Shown here: piece after piece, positions 35,060 through 43,576 of the stretch | Numbering within the stretch: position 1 is the first letter of the stretch | Layout of the letters: each line of letters starts with the position of its first letter | From: Catenovulum sediminis | GTDB taxonomy: Bacteria > Pseudomonadota > Gammaproteobacteria > Enterobacterales > Alteromonadaceae | Assembly (NCBI RefSeq): GCF_040270295.1 | Contig: NZ_JBELOE010000064.1 | DNA: 64,000 nucleotides | Reading direction: 5' to 3' (one strand) | Notes under the pieces: generated by a model | What the model was told of the DNA's origin: nothing | The model's input: only the letters and a program-made list of their open reading frames with translations | The model's database searches: none | Translations under genes and position numbers: made by a program

Positions 35060-36097
35060 ATGAGTATAAAACCAACAATTATTAAAAATTCGTCCTTTTA
35101 CAATGCGGATTGTTTAAAGGTTTTGCCGACTTTGGCGGACAATTCTGTCGACTTAATTTTAACTGATCCACCTTATTATAAGGTTAAGCGTAATGGCTGG
35201 GATAATCAGTGGGATTCGCCCGAGTCGTTTTTCGCTTGGCTGGACGAAGTGTTGCTGCAATTTTGGCGAGTGTTGAAACCAAACGGATCTTTGTATTTGT
35301 TTTGTTCACCCCAGTTACATGCTGAAACTGAGCTGCTGATTAAACAAAGGTTTAATGTGCTAAACAGTATTGTATGGGCTAAACCCAGTGGCCGCTTTAA
35401 AGGTTGCCGTAAAGAAGATTTACGTGCTTATTTTCCGCAAACTGAGCGGGTGGTTTTCGCTGAGCACTATGGCGCAGAAGGCAAGGCGAAAGGTAGCTCT
35501 GGTTATTATTCTAAATGTCAGGAATTAAAACAGCAGGTTTTTGCCCCGCTAATAGAATATTTTAAACAGGCGCGCGAAAGCTTAGGTGTGTCGGCCAAAG
35601 AAATTAACCAAGCAACTGGACGGCAAATGTGCAGCCACTGGTTTAGTTATTCGCAATGGCAACTCCCCAGTGAAGAGCAATACGCTAAGCTGCAAGCTTT
35701 GTTTAAAGCGAAAGGCGGTGAATTAGCCAAAGGCCATACCGAGTTAACCGCAGAATATGAAGGTTTACAAACACAGTACACTGAACTTGTTAAAACATAC
35801 GATGAGCTAAAGCAGGCATACCAAAACCTACGCCGACCTTTTACTGTGACAAAAGAAGTACCGTACACAGATGTTTGGACATACAAACCAGTACAACACT
35901 ACCCGGGCAAACACCCATGCGAAAAACCCCTCGAAATGATGGTTGATATTATAAACGCCAGCAGCCGACCTGGTGACGTAATACTCGACGCATTTATGGG
36001 CAGCAACGCAACCGGCAAAGCCGCCGAAAAACTAAACCGCCACTTTATTGGCATAGAAATGGAAGAAGAAAGCTTCAATCGGGTTGTTGGGGAGTAG
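35060..36097 (+). CDS. Phage DNA methyltransferase (N6-adenine/N4-cytosine)
   Basis: 345 aa. Motif IV is DLILTDPPYY (about 31-40) near the N-terminus and motif I is AFMGSNATG near the C-terminus, so this is the beta-type order. HPCEKP (about 291-296) is conserved in this class. A central region (about 200-260) is a charged helical insertion that may recognise DNA. It lies at the right end, where Mu has mom, so protection of phage DNA from restriction is the likely role. The target sequence is unknown. Confidence 0.9.
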   Translation: MSIKPTIIKNSSFYNADCLKVLPTLADNSVDLILTDPPYYKVKRNGWDNQWDSPESFFAWLDEVLLQFWRVLKPNGSLYLFCSPQLHAETELLIKQRFNVLNSIVWAKPSGRFKGCRKEDLRAYFPQTERVVFAEHYGAEGKAKGSSGYYSKCQELKQQVFAPLIEYFKQARESLGVSAKEINQATGRQMCSHWFSYSQWQLPSEEQYAKLQALFKAKGGELAKGHTELTAEYEGLQTQYTELVKTYDELKQAYQNLRRPFTVTKEVPYTDVWTYKPVQHYPGKHPCEKPLEMMVDIINASSRPGDVILDAFMGSNATGKAAEKLNRHFIGIEMEEESFNRVVGE

Positions 36098-36192
36098 TAG
36101 ACGTTAAAGCGAAGGGAATCGCTTTTGTTTATTTCTAAAAACAGTAGCTTTTGTCGCCGAGGTTATTTGTAGTAATCTTTTGTTTTATCTGG

Positions 36193-36208
36193 TAAATATG
36201 TAACTTAC
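36193..36208 (+). repeat. Copy of the end-associated motif
   Basis: AAATATGTAACTTAC (36194-36208) is identical to the minus-strand sequence at 37803-37817, giving a 15-bp inverted pair around the HNH and secreted-protein genes. It also resembles the left-end motif at 239-255. Confidence 0.45.
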
Positions 36209-36237
36209 TAAACTTTCATGTCGCTTAGGGATGATCC

Positions 36238-37068
36238 ATGTTTGAAATAGGTAAAGAATACAATCGGAAACGTGATATTCACGGTATTTACGGTGGGCAA
36301 AGACAAGGAGGGATATCTACACCAAAAAACTCCCCTAATATTTTTATATTCACATCCCAATCAGGTGAGCAACATGGGTATAAAGATGAATATAGAGATG
36401 ATGGGATATTTTGGTACACGGGAGAGGGACAAGTCGGCAGCATGAAGATGGCCGCGGGCAACAAAGCAATTCTTGAACATGCACAAAATGGTAAAACTAT
36501 TCATGTGTTTGAGTATACCCGACGAGCACACGTAAGCTATGTTGGTTCTGCTCTATGTCTTGGATTTCATGCTGAAACTCGACCGGACCGAGATGGAAAC
36601 GATAGAGAGGTTTTTGTTTTTCACCTAGACATAGACTCAGTAGGTGCCGGCGATAAAATAGCAGAACCGCCACCCGATTATGGCCCGAAAGATTTACGAG
36701 CTCTAAAGAAAAAAGGACTTGATCAACTCAGAGTAGCTGTTTTTGCCCGTGCTCCAAAGGATGCTAGTGTAAGCTATAAACGTGAAGTTGCATATTATCG
36801 TTCGCAGGCATTGAAGCTGTATGTCATTGCTAGATCCAAAGGCATTTGCGAAGGGTGTGGTGAGAAAGCCCCTTTTAATACAAAGTCTGGCCCGTTTCTA
36901 GAATGTCATCATGTAAATCGGCTTGCTGATGGAGGTCCAGACCATCCCCAAAATGTGGTTGCATTGTGCCCGAATTGTCACAGAAGAGCTCACTACGCTA
37001 TAGATGCAGTGACCTTTAATAACAAGCTTAAACAGGTAGCAATAGAGGTTGAAAAATCCAATGCATAA
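36238..37068 (+). CDS. HNH endonuclease with N-terminal sensor-like domain
   Basis: 276 aa. A C-terminal HNH finger (about 203-255: CEGCGEKAP...LECHHVNRLADGG...NVVALCPNCHRRAHY) has all metal and zinc residues. The N-terminal about 120 residues (EIGKEYNRKRDIHGIYGGQRQGGIST...) form a beta domain seen in front of HNH in modification-dependent (McrA-like) nucleases. It may read modified DNA. It lies 140 bp after the methyltransferase, in the prophage right arm. A defensive role against other phages is inferred. Confidence 0.85.
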   Translation: MFEIGKEYNRKRDIHGIYGGQRQGGISTPKNSPNIFIFTSQSGEQHGYKDEYRDDGIFWYTGEGQVGSMKMAAGNKAILEHAQNGKTIHVFEYTRRAHVSYVGSALCLGFHAETRPDRDGNDREVFVFHLDIDSVGAGDKIAEPPPDYGPKDLRALKKKGLDQLRVAVFARAPKDASVSYKREVAYYRSQALKLYVIARSKGICEGCGEKAPFNTKSGPFLECHHVNRLADGGPDHPQNVVALCPNCHRRAHYAIDAVTFNNKLKQVAIEVEKSNA

Positions 37069-37289
37069 GGTAGACGTTGGACTTGATTAGACTTTTGATG
37101 ATGACGCTAAACTACGTTCAACCATAAAACTATTTTTTTACACGTTTTTATTTTTAGTTATTTGGTGAGTTTTTAATTTTTTGCGTTCTAAGAGACTGAT
37201 ATTTATTGTTTTATTATGATTTTTCCTGGTGTATTATTCTGTGCGAAGTGTGAGCTTCGAATATTTCTAACTAAATAAGGATAGTTTTA

Positions 37290-37733
37290 ATGCTTAAAAA
37301 AATAAAAATATTAGCGATAGCAGCTTGCGGGTTGGTAGCTAGCTCAATGGCCTCGGCAGGACAGGGCAAAGCTATTATATCTCATTGGGGATCAGTTGCA
37401 CCCCACAATGCTTCCTATGTCTATGTTTCTAATATTTCAGAAAACACAGTAAATGTGAAAATAACTTACTATGACAAAGATGGAAATGCTTTATCCCCTT
37501 CAACATTCTCTAATTTTGTAGCATCAAATACCCAGTTGCTTCCAAAATCCTCGGGGTTCGTCTCGATAAACACAGGAACATGGAACTATGGGTATGCTGT
37601 AGTTGAGTGGAGTAACTTAGACGGGGACGATGATACTGTGGCATTAGTAGCAAATGCACATAGAGTTATGGATGTAACTACTGGTTTACGAAGCGATCTT
37701 GTTATCCAAGTAAATAATGGCCAACCTTTCTAA
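37290..37733 (+). CDS. Small secreted protein in the prophage right arm
   Basis: 147 aa. A Sec signal peptide (MLKKIKILAIAACGLVASSMASA) is followed by a mature beta-rich domain of about 124 residues without cysteines. AAGGA precedes the ATG and a bidirectional terminator follows. Lying inside the element just before its right end, it is probably lysogenic cargo. The family is not recognised; a periplasmic or extracellular role is expected. Confidence 0.7.
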   Translation: MLKKIKILAIAACGLVASSMASAGQGKAIISHWGSVAPHNASYVYVSNISENTVNVKITYYDKDGNALSPSTFSNFVASNTQLLPKSSGFVSINTGTWNYGYAVVEWSNLDGDDDTVALVANAHRVMDVTTGLRSDLVIQVNNGQPF

Positions 37734-37763
37734 TCCTACTTAAATTATACGTGTTGCAAAATC

Positions 37764-37792
37764 AAACAATAGCGCTTCATGCGCTATTGTTT
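37764..37792. terminator. Terminator at the right end
   Basis: AAACAATAGCGC/GCGCTATTGTTT with a TTCAT loop is a perfect 12-bp stem. The flanking A and T bases would allow it to work in both directions. It closes the secreted-protein transcript and insulates host from prophage. Confidence 0.75.
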
Positions 37793-37802
37793 ATTGCAAA
37801 GG

Positions 37803-37895
37803 TAAGTTACATATTTTATATATTAATGATATTGTGTAATCTTTAATTATCGCAATTATCTCAATTTTTATTTTAAATTTTCGCGGTTTGCGTCA
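37803..37895. other. Right prophage end
   Basis: The inverted end motif (TAAGTTACATATTTTAT, 37803-37819) and an AT-rich stretch lead to the CA terminus (37894-37895). Read inward on the minus strand the terminus is TGACGCAAACC, similar to the left end. GTTTAT follows. Confidence 0.6.
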
Positions 37896-37901
37896 GTTTA
37901 T
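37896..37901. repeat. Target-site duplication, right copy (GTTTAT)
   Basis: It is identical to 137-142 and directly adjoins the CA terminus. Removing the element and one copy restores an intergenic host sequence between a terminator and a repeat island. Confidence 0.75.
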
Positions 37902-37928
37902 AGCTCAAAAATATTGACGAGCTACGAG

Positions 37929-38276
37929 TGTAGGTCTGTCCTTTAGGGCGACGATGTTTAGGTCGACTATTGTGTATCTTTCATTGTTGGCCTAAAGACC
38001 AACCTACACGTGGAGCTAAAGCTTCGATCTACCTTTTAGCTATAAGTTTCACTGCAATGTAGGTCTGCCCTTTAGGGCGACGATGTTTAGTTCGACTATT
38101 GTGTATCTTTCATGTTGGCCTAAAGACCAACCTACACGTCGAGCTAAAGCTGCGATCTACATTATAGATATAAGCATCAAGCTTCACTGTAGTGTCGGTC
38201 CGCCCTTTAGGGCGACAACTCTAAATTCAGTCATGGTGCAATTTTTGTTTGTCGGGCTAAAGCCACGACCTACAAT
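37929..38276. repeat. Tandem stem-loop (REP/BIME-like) repeats
   Basis: Unit 1 begins at 37929, unit 2 at 38058 (129 bp later) and a shortened, diverged unit 3 at 38193. Each unit carries TGTAGGT... and, about 80 bp later, the complementary ...ACCTACA, with GCCCTTTAGGGC- and GGCCTAAAGACC-type inner arms. They could fold as long hairpins. The third ends in the 26-base anchor GTCGGGCTAAAGCCACGACC plus TACAAT (38251-38276). No gene is seen in 37902-38440. Confidence 0.75.
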
Positions 38277-38279
38277 CCG

Positions 38280-38440
38280 CTCAAAGCTCAAAGCTCAAAG
38301 CTCAAAGCTCAAAGCTCAAAGCTCAAAGCTCAAAGCTCAAAGCTCAAAGCTCAAAGCTCAAAGCTCAAAGCTCAAAGCTCAAAGCTCGAAGCTCAAAGCT
38401 CAAAGCTCGAAGCTCGAAGCTCGAAGCTCGAAGCTCGAAG
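38280..38440. repeat. Heptamer array, 23 units (CTCAAAG/CTCGAAG)
   Basis: Twenty-three uninterrupted 7-bp units: 17 CTCAAAG then mainly CTCGAAG (six in all). It begins 3 bases after the anchor at 38251-38276 and ends exactly at the reversed stop codon (CTA, 38441-38443) of the cytochrome gene. A reading frame through it (SKLKAQS repeats) is an artefact. Confidence 0.9.
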
Positions 38441-40564
38441 CTACAGCGTTTTCATATATTCAACCAGCTGCCATCGTTGCTCATCTGATAACTCATCGGT
38501 CGCGTATTCATGGCCGGCATTGCTGTTTCCCGTGAGACTGGTATCAAATTCAAAGCCATCATAATCTTCGCTTACGAATCCTACTTTTTTCGGCTCAAAT
38601 GAACGACTCCCAACCATGAATTTATTTGGTCTGCATTGATTTTCTTTATATTCAGTTGCGGTACATTTTGGCAATAGTAAGTCATATAAAGTGGGCACTG
38701 AACCATTGTGTAAATAAGGCGCGGTTGCCCAGATACCATTTAAAGGGCGTCCTTTATATGCATGTAAACTCGCATAGGGATTTGCAGTGGTATCTGGCAT
38801 GTAATCACCACGTTTGATAGATGGTTTTATATCGTTGTCAAACGCTGTTACAGTCAGGTTATATAACCAGTCAAACCAGCGGGTGAAGAAATACTTATCC
38901 GGATCCGGTGTGGCCACTACATTCGTTGTCGCTGAGGTTAAAATACTCGCAACGGGTGCTTTTTCTTGCATTAACATATTGCCGACTTCGGTAGATAAAT
39001 AGATGCCTTCTAATATACCCGTATGTCCTTGATATTGAGTGCTGTTTAACGCCATTTTATCATCTGTTTTGATTTTTTTAAGATCCAACATTTGTGCAAC
39101 TACTTTACGAGAGGGGTTTGTAGGATCAATATTTTGATGACAATCAGAGCAGTGCTGTATAAAGAGTTTTTTACCTTGGTATGCCATATTTCTGTTGATG
39201 CTAGGTAAAACTGCTTCAGGCCAAGGTGGTGATTGTAACGCTTTTAATTGGCTTTCTATTAATCGTAGGTTGGTTACGTCAATGGATGACTTAAAATGCG
39301 TGTATTTACCGTTTTCATTTTTACGCTGTCCGCCAATTAATGTAGATAAAGTGCCGCCAGAATCTTCATGCCAATCTAAGGTAGCGAACACCCCCATGAC
39401 TTCACCTGTGTTTCTACCGATTGCACCGACACCTGAGTTAGCCGCGATTCCATTCCATTGCACATAGTCATGTTGTGCAATGTCCCACAAAAACGGGTAT
39501 GAAACGGGTGCATCGGGTATATTAAAAAGCATTTTTTTAAGCTTCTGAAGTTTTTGCATATTTTCAACCAGCTTGTCAGAACCTGAATGCAGATCCATTT
39601 GTGCAACCAGTTTGTCAAAAATATGAGTTAAATCTTCAGATGCAACTAACCCTTCCTCTAATGTTTCAGTGAGTTGCTTGGCCGTTGCGGCGTCGAACGC
39701 ATCACAAATTGCACGCTCTAGTTGTTTTTTATTGATGACGTGCTGTAGTACTCGATTGTAAATTCGGCCAAATGCATCTAAACGTGCATAACCATAAGAA
39801 ATTGGGCTGCTATTTATGAAGTTATATAAGCTAATTCTCCGCACGTACTTTTCTAAATCGGCACTAATTTCTCCCGCAGAGCTATAGTTTTGGTCACTAA
39901 AAACACTTGCACTTTTGTTGTATTGTAAAATCGCGTTGATAAACCTCTGTTTTTTGGTCTCATTGTTTAAGGTGCTGGTTAGTGCAATTTCTAATTCACG
40001 CATAAAGCCATCCATATTAGCCATTGAGGGGCCGCCATCTATTCTAATGGCAACGCCGTCGTAAACTACTTGGCTGGTATGACAGGCAGCGCAAGTTAAG
40101 CCAACATATTCTTTGTCGCGGTAAGTATCTTTTACAAAGCCAAGCGGTAATCCATCTGGGTTCTGTTTTGTCGCTCTTTGAACTATATATCTAAATTTGT
40201 CTATGTTTTGTTCACTACGAAACAAATCACGGTTGTCATGTTGTTCTAAAAACAGAAAAAAATCATAAGGTAATAAGTTAGAACCTTGTGTGGCGTTGTA
40301 GTACCACATGCTTTGACCAATATTCCATCCTTGCCATTTTCCATGCGGCTGCGAGTTGGGGAAATCTGGGCCTGGGTAAACGCGGGCAAATCCTTCTTTA
40401 AATTGCTTATTTTCTATATATTGGATACCGCGTAATGCGTCTTTGTCTGCAAATCGGGCTTGATGTTTCCAATAAAATGAGAAACCAATAATGACGATAA
40501 GTATGAGAAAAAAGAGTGTTGTAAGTTTAAGCCAAAGTTTTATGTTGATCTGTGCGAAGTTCAT
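38441..40564 (-). CDS. RoxA-like di-haem cytochrome c
   Basis: 707 aa. An N-terminal transmembrane anchor (about 10-30) puts the protein in the periplasm. Two haem-binding motifs are present: CAACH (158-162) and CSDCH (about 470). The C-terminal NGIWATAPYLHNGSVPTLYDLLLP segment marks the RoxA/cytochrome c peroxidase-related family. Members act as peroxidases or oxygenases, such as rubber oxygenase; the substrate here is unknown. Its stop codon abuts the heptamer array. It runs convergently toward the prophage site. Confidence 0.85.
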   Translation of the reverse strand: MNFAQINIKLWLKLTTLFFLILIVIIGFSFYWKHQARFADKDALRGIQYIENKQFKEGFARVYPGPDFPNSQPHGKWQGWNIGQSMWYYNATQGSNLLPYDFFLFLEQHDNRDLFRSEQNIDKFRYIVQRATKQNPDGLPLGFVKDTYRDKEYVGLTCAACHTSQVVYDGVAIRIDGGPSMANMDGFMRELEIALTSTLNNETKKQRFINAILQYNKSASVFSDQNYSSAGEISADLEKYVRRISLYNFINSSPISYGYARLDAFGRIYNRVLQHVINKKQLERAICDAFDAATAKQLTETLEEGLVASEDLTHIFDKLVAQMDLHSGSDKLVENMQKLQKLKKMLFNIPDAPVSYPFLWDIAQHDYVQWNGIAANSGVGAIGRNTGEVMGVFATLDWHEDSGGTLSTLIGGQRKNENGKYTHFKSSIDVTNLRLIESQLKALQSPPWPEAVLPSINRNMAYQGKKLFIQHCSDCHQNIDPTNPSRKVVAQMLDLKKIKTDDKMALNSTQYQGHTGILEGIYLSTEVGNMLMQEKAPVASILTSATTNVVATPDPDKYFFTRWFDWLYNLTVTAFDNDIKPSIKRGDYMPDTTANPYASLHAYKGRPLNGIWATAPYLHNGSVPTLYDLLLPKCTATEYKENQCRPNKFMVGSRSFEPKKVGFVSEDYDGFEFDTSLTGNSNAGHEYATDELSDEQRWQLVEYMKTL

Positions 40565-40677
40565 TTACAGTCCTTTCCGTTTGGACAAGCAGAGCTACCT
40601 AATGCTTCTCTTTAACAAGTCCATTTGTATAAATTGAACAGAATTTTAACATAATTTAGCTAATTGGCCAGTTGCAA

Positions 40678-41283
40678 TTAGCCGACAGCTTGCATAAATG
40701 AAATCACGTTTTTCGCAACCTCATCGATACGTTGTGATCTGTCCATGGCCATCTTTCGCAACGTTTGGTAAGCCTGATCTTCTGATAAGCCTTTGTTGTT
40801 CATTAGCATTCCTTTCGCTTTGTCTATCCATTTTCGGCCTTCTAATTTTCTTTTGGTTTCGTTAAGTTCATCTTTGAGGGACTGGACTTCACGAAAGCGT
40901 GCAATAGCGACTTGTAAGGTTGGCCCAACGTGGTGTGGTAATTTATCGCCAACAATATAAGCGTTGATTTTTGATTTCAACACTTTGTCTATCATAGCTT
41001 CATCAGAGAACTCGGTGAAGATCACCATAGGTTTCGGATCAATCTGGCTAACTATTGTTAAGCTGTGAATATTTTCATTACTCAGTCTGTCGACATCTAA
41101 AATGATAACATCCGGTTCAACTTGATCGACAAGTTTTAAGATCGGCCCGTTTGTGAGCATGGGATAAACATCATACCCGCAGGTTAATAATGCGTTTTTT
41201 AAATCCCGGTCAAAGTGTTCTGTTTCAACCAGTAATAAGGCCTTCAAGCCGATGCTGCGGTGCGATTGATACTTACTTTGCAT
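40678..41283 (-). CDS. nasT: NasT-type ANTAR antitermination regulator
   Basis: 201 aa. An N-terminal receiver-like domain (about 12-130, ILDVD near 60) is followed by a coiled-coil linker (LKDELNETKRKLEGR). The C-terminal ANTAR RNA-binding domain is KWIDKAKGMLMNNKGLSEDQAYQTLRKMAMDRSQRIDEVA. NasT binds leader RNA of nitrate assimilation operons and prevents early termination. The nrtA leader at 44926-45057 is the obvious target. No NasS sensor gene is next to it. It is transcribed alone, leftward. Confidence 0.88.
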   Translation of the reverse strand: MQSKYQSHRSIGLKALLLVETEHFDRDLKNALLTCGYDVYPMLTNGPILKLVDQVEPDVIILDVDRLSNENIHSLTIVSQIDPKPMVIFTEFSDEAMIDKVLKSKINAYIVGDKLPHHVGPTLQVAIARFREVQSLKDELNETKRKLEGRKWIDKAKGMLMNNKGLSEDQAYQTLRKMAMDRSQRIDEVAKNVISFMQAVG

Positions 41284-41590
41284 ATATTTAACTTATGTTA
41301 ACTGCTTCAGTGCTGTTTAAAGTTGAAAAGCAAAAAGTACGCCTAGTTTTATAACTTTTTAATGGTGAACGCTTGTTTATAAATTATATCTCTGATTTTT
41401 ATGGTTTTTTATTTTTTCGCATAGATCAGAGATGGTTGTAAATTTTTCGTTTGTAAAGTCGTTGAGAGCGTTATTGCACTTTCTTAGTGAGATACGCACA
41501 TATACTGATCTAGCTTAAAGTATTATGGTTATGGATGAATAATAGATATCCGTTAGAGCGCGTCCTGCGATTAAATCCTGGAGATTAGCT
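41284..41590. other. Intergenic region, no gene found
   Basis: This 307-bp stretch lies between the 5' end of nasT and the 3' end of the DUF481 gene. It is AT-rich near nasT, as for a promoter. I see no clear terminator, repeat or RNA gene. Confidence 0.5.
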
Positions 41591-42442
41591 TTAGAAGTTG
41601 TATACCAAAGTTATGGAATTCCGTTTATCCGAAGAACTGGTTCCGTCGCTTGAGTTACGTTTATTTAGAATAGCTGCTTTAAGTGCTAGTGAGCCGTTGA
41701 CCTGCATTGTCAATGATGATTCAAAAGTAGATTTAGTATTGTAATCACCATCTTCTATTGAATACGCCGCTTTAAACTTTATTTCTTCAGTAATTTTTCT
41801 TTGATAAGTTGCTGCTGCACGCCAAATTAACTGGTTTCTTGCTTCTTCATCACCAATTATAGGGTTGCCACTGTCGTCTAAAATCAGGTTACCCGAGCCG
41901 TCAATTTGCTGGTTGTCAGCATTTACTTTTACTTTAACACTATCAAAACTGTAACCAGGACCAAAAGAAAGGTCTAAAAAGCCAGTATTAGAGTCTAGGA
42001 GACGCGTGTTATAACCCGTTGCAATTGAGGCTTGATAATGAAAATTAGAGAAGCGGTTTGATTCGTACGAGCCAAACGCTAGGATAGCGTCACCATCTTC
42101 ATTTACTTTATAGTTGGTTTGAACTGAGGTTGAGTATTTTTCTTTAGAAGTTACTTTTTCAGTGTATTGAACACCCGTTTCGTTATCCGTTAAGGTTACT
42201 TCGTCTTGTTTAAACAATGAATCAAATGAAAACTGGTTCCGAAATGATTCCGTTTCGTTTCCTACGTCTGCCTTGACGATAAATGAAGTCGATTCTGTAT
42301 TACCGGAGGTCATGATATAGCCCAGCTCGACAGAAGCGACGAATTTTCCAAACTTTTCACTAGGTGTTTGTTTGCTCGCATACGCGCAGGGAAGTGCAAG
42401 AGCGCAGAGTAAAACACCTAATTTTATGTTGTTGTGTTTCAT
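41591..42442 (-). CDS. DUF481 family outer-membrane protein
   Basis: 283 aa from ATG 42442, which starts a Sec signal peptide (MKHNNIKLGVLLCALALPCAYA); the open frame to 42487 has no such start. The mature part is a beta-barrel pattern with alternating residues and ends in NSITLVYNF, a C-terminal phenylalanine typical of outer-membrane proteins. DUF481 (YdiY-like, salt-induced) function is unknown. The neighbouring sugar epimerases are in the same direction but separated. Confidence 0.88.
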   Translation of the reverse strand: MKHNNIKLGVLLCALALPCAYASKQTPSEKFGKFVASVELGYIMTSGNTESTSFIVKADVGNETESFRNQFSFDSLFKQDEVTLTDNETGVQYTEKVTSKEKYSTSVQTNYKVNEDGDAILAFGSYESNRFSNFHYQASIATGYNTRLLDSNTGFLDLSFGPGYSFDSVKVKVNADNQQIDGSGNLILDDSGNPIIGDEEARNQLIWRAAATYQRKITEEIKFKAAYSIEDGDYNTKSTFESSLTMQVNGSLALKAAILNKRNSSDGTSSSDKRNSITLVYNF

Positions 42443-42539
42443 ATTAAGGCAGCTTCGTTTTTTGCTTGTGATGATAAAAAGCGCCATTGTAATGACTTGA
42501 GGTCAAACCACAACAACCTCCAAGCCATTTTTTTAATGG

Positions 42540-43547
42540 CTAAACTTTGTAGTAATTTCTGTACCAGTTAACAAATTTCTGAACGCCTTTAGAAACAGTC
42601 ACTTGTGGTTTATGACTCGTCACTTTTTCTAAATCTTCGGTATCCGCCCAGGTTTTGTATACATCACCGGGTTGCATCGGCATAAAGTTTTTCTTAGCTT
42701 CAATGCCAATTGCATCTTCAATAGCTTTGACAAAATCCATTAACTGAACAGGTGAACCATTGCCAATGTTGTATACCCGATAAGGTGCCGAGCTGTCTTT
42801 GGGAGAACCTTCTTCGGCTTTCCATTCGGTATTTTTAGTCGGGATATTTTTAGCCACACGTAAAATACCTTCTACGATATCGTCGATATAGGTAAAATCA
42901 CGTGCTAAGTTACCGTCGTTATAAATGTCTATCGGCTCACCATTTAAAATGGCTTTGGTAAACTTGAATAACGCCATATCTGGTCTGCCCCAAGGGCCAT
43001 ACACAGTAAAAAACCTTAATCCTGATGTTGGAATATCATACAGATGAGAGTAGGTGTGGCTCATTAACTCGTTGGCTTTTTTGGTTGCTGCGTATAAAGA
43101 GACCGGATGGTCAACTGAATCTTCAGTTGAGAAAGGCATCTTACTGTTTAAGCCATATACCGAGCTGGAAGATGCATATACAAGATGTTTAACATTATTG
43201 TGTCTGCAACCTTCCAAAACGGATAAATGACCTACCATATTTGAGTCAGCGTACGCAAATGGATTGTCCAGTGAATATCGAACCCCAGCTTGAGCTGCGA
43301 GATGAATGACGATATCAAACTTGTGCTCTTTAAAAAGTTCAGCCATACCTTCTCGGTCGGCCAAATCCAATTGAAGAAAGTTAAAATGTTCAAATGGTTC
43401 TAATTCTTTTAATCGATCCCTTTTTAATTGTACTTCGTAATAGTCGTTCATGTTGTCGATGCCGACAACCTGATGTCCCGCATCTAACAAACGTCTAGAA
43501 GTAAAAAAACCGATAAATCCAGCTGCGCCTGTGACCAAATATTTCAC
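42540..43547 (-). CDS. UDP-glucuronate 4-epimerase-like protein
   Basis: 335 aa, extended SDR fold. It has a GAAGFIG NAD motif (residues 7-13), SSSSVYG and YAATKKANE with the catalytic Tyr-x3-Lys. It resembles the CapI/LspL UDP-glucuronate 4-epimerase group (YYEVQLKRDRL). It would make UDP-galacturonate for surface polysaccharide. It is 29 bp from galE in the same direction, so probably an operon. Confidence 0.88.
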   Translation of the reverse strand: MKYLVTGAAGFIGFFTSRRLLDAGHQVVGIDNMNDYYEVQLKRDRLKELEPFEHFNFLQLDLADREGMAELFKEHKFDIVIHLAAQAGVRYSLDNPFAYADSNMVGHLSVLEGCRHNNVKHLVYASSSSVYGLNSKMPFSTEDSVDHPVSLYAATKKANELMSHTYSHLYDIPTSGLRFFTVYGPWGRPDMALFKFTKAILNGEPIDIYNDGNLARDFTYIDDIVEGILRVAKNIPTKNTEWKAEEGSPKDSSAPYRVYNIGNGSPVQLMDFVKAIEDAIGIEAKKNFMPMQPGDVYKTWADTEDLEKVTSHKPQVTVSKGVQKFVNWYRNYYKV

Positions 43548-43576
43548 GCGATTTCCTTAAAGCAAATTAGTTATTT

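Larger units (their letters stand above)
143..37895. mobile_element. Complete Mu-like transposable prophage
   Basis: The element starts TGATCCAACC and ends, on the other strand, TGACGCAAACC; the termini share TGA..CAA.C. It is flanked by GTTTAT on both sides. It encodes MuA/MuB transposition proteins, Ner-like and repressor proteins, Mor, GemA, an endolysin, Mu-type head proteins and a long-tail module, about 37.75 kb in all. The early genes run leftward and the late genes rightward, unlike Mu itself, where only the repressor runs left. One late gene contains a frameshift, so the prophage may not be fully functional. Confidence 0.88.

Noticed and set aside
143..37895. Integration by a tyrosine integrase at a tRNA
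   Set aside because: No integrase gene exists; MuA/MuB and the short duplication show transposition, and the tRNA-like fold lies inside the element.
38280..38440. CRISPR array
   Set aside because: Units are 7 bp with no spacers and no cas genes nearby.
38083..38535. A 150-aa frame across the heptamer repeats (SKLKAQS repeats)
   Set aside because: Its repeated middle is just the 7-bp array read three units at a time, it overlaps the cytochrome gene antisense and has no RBS.
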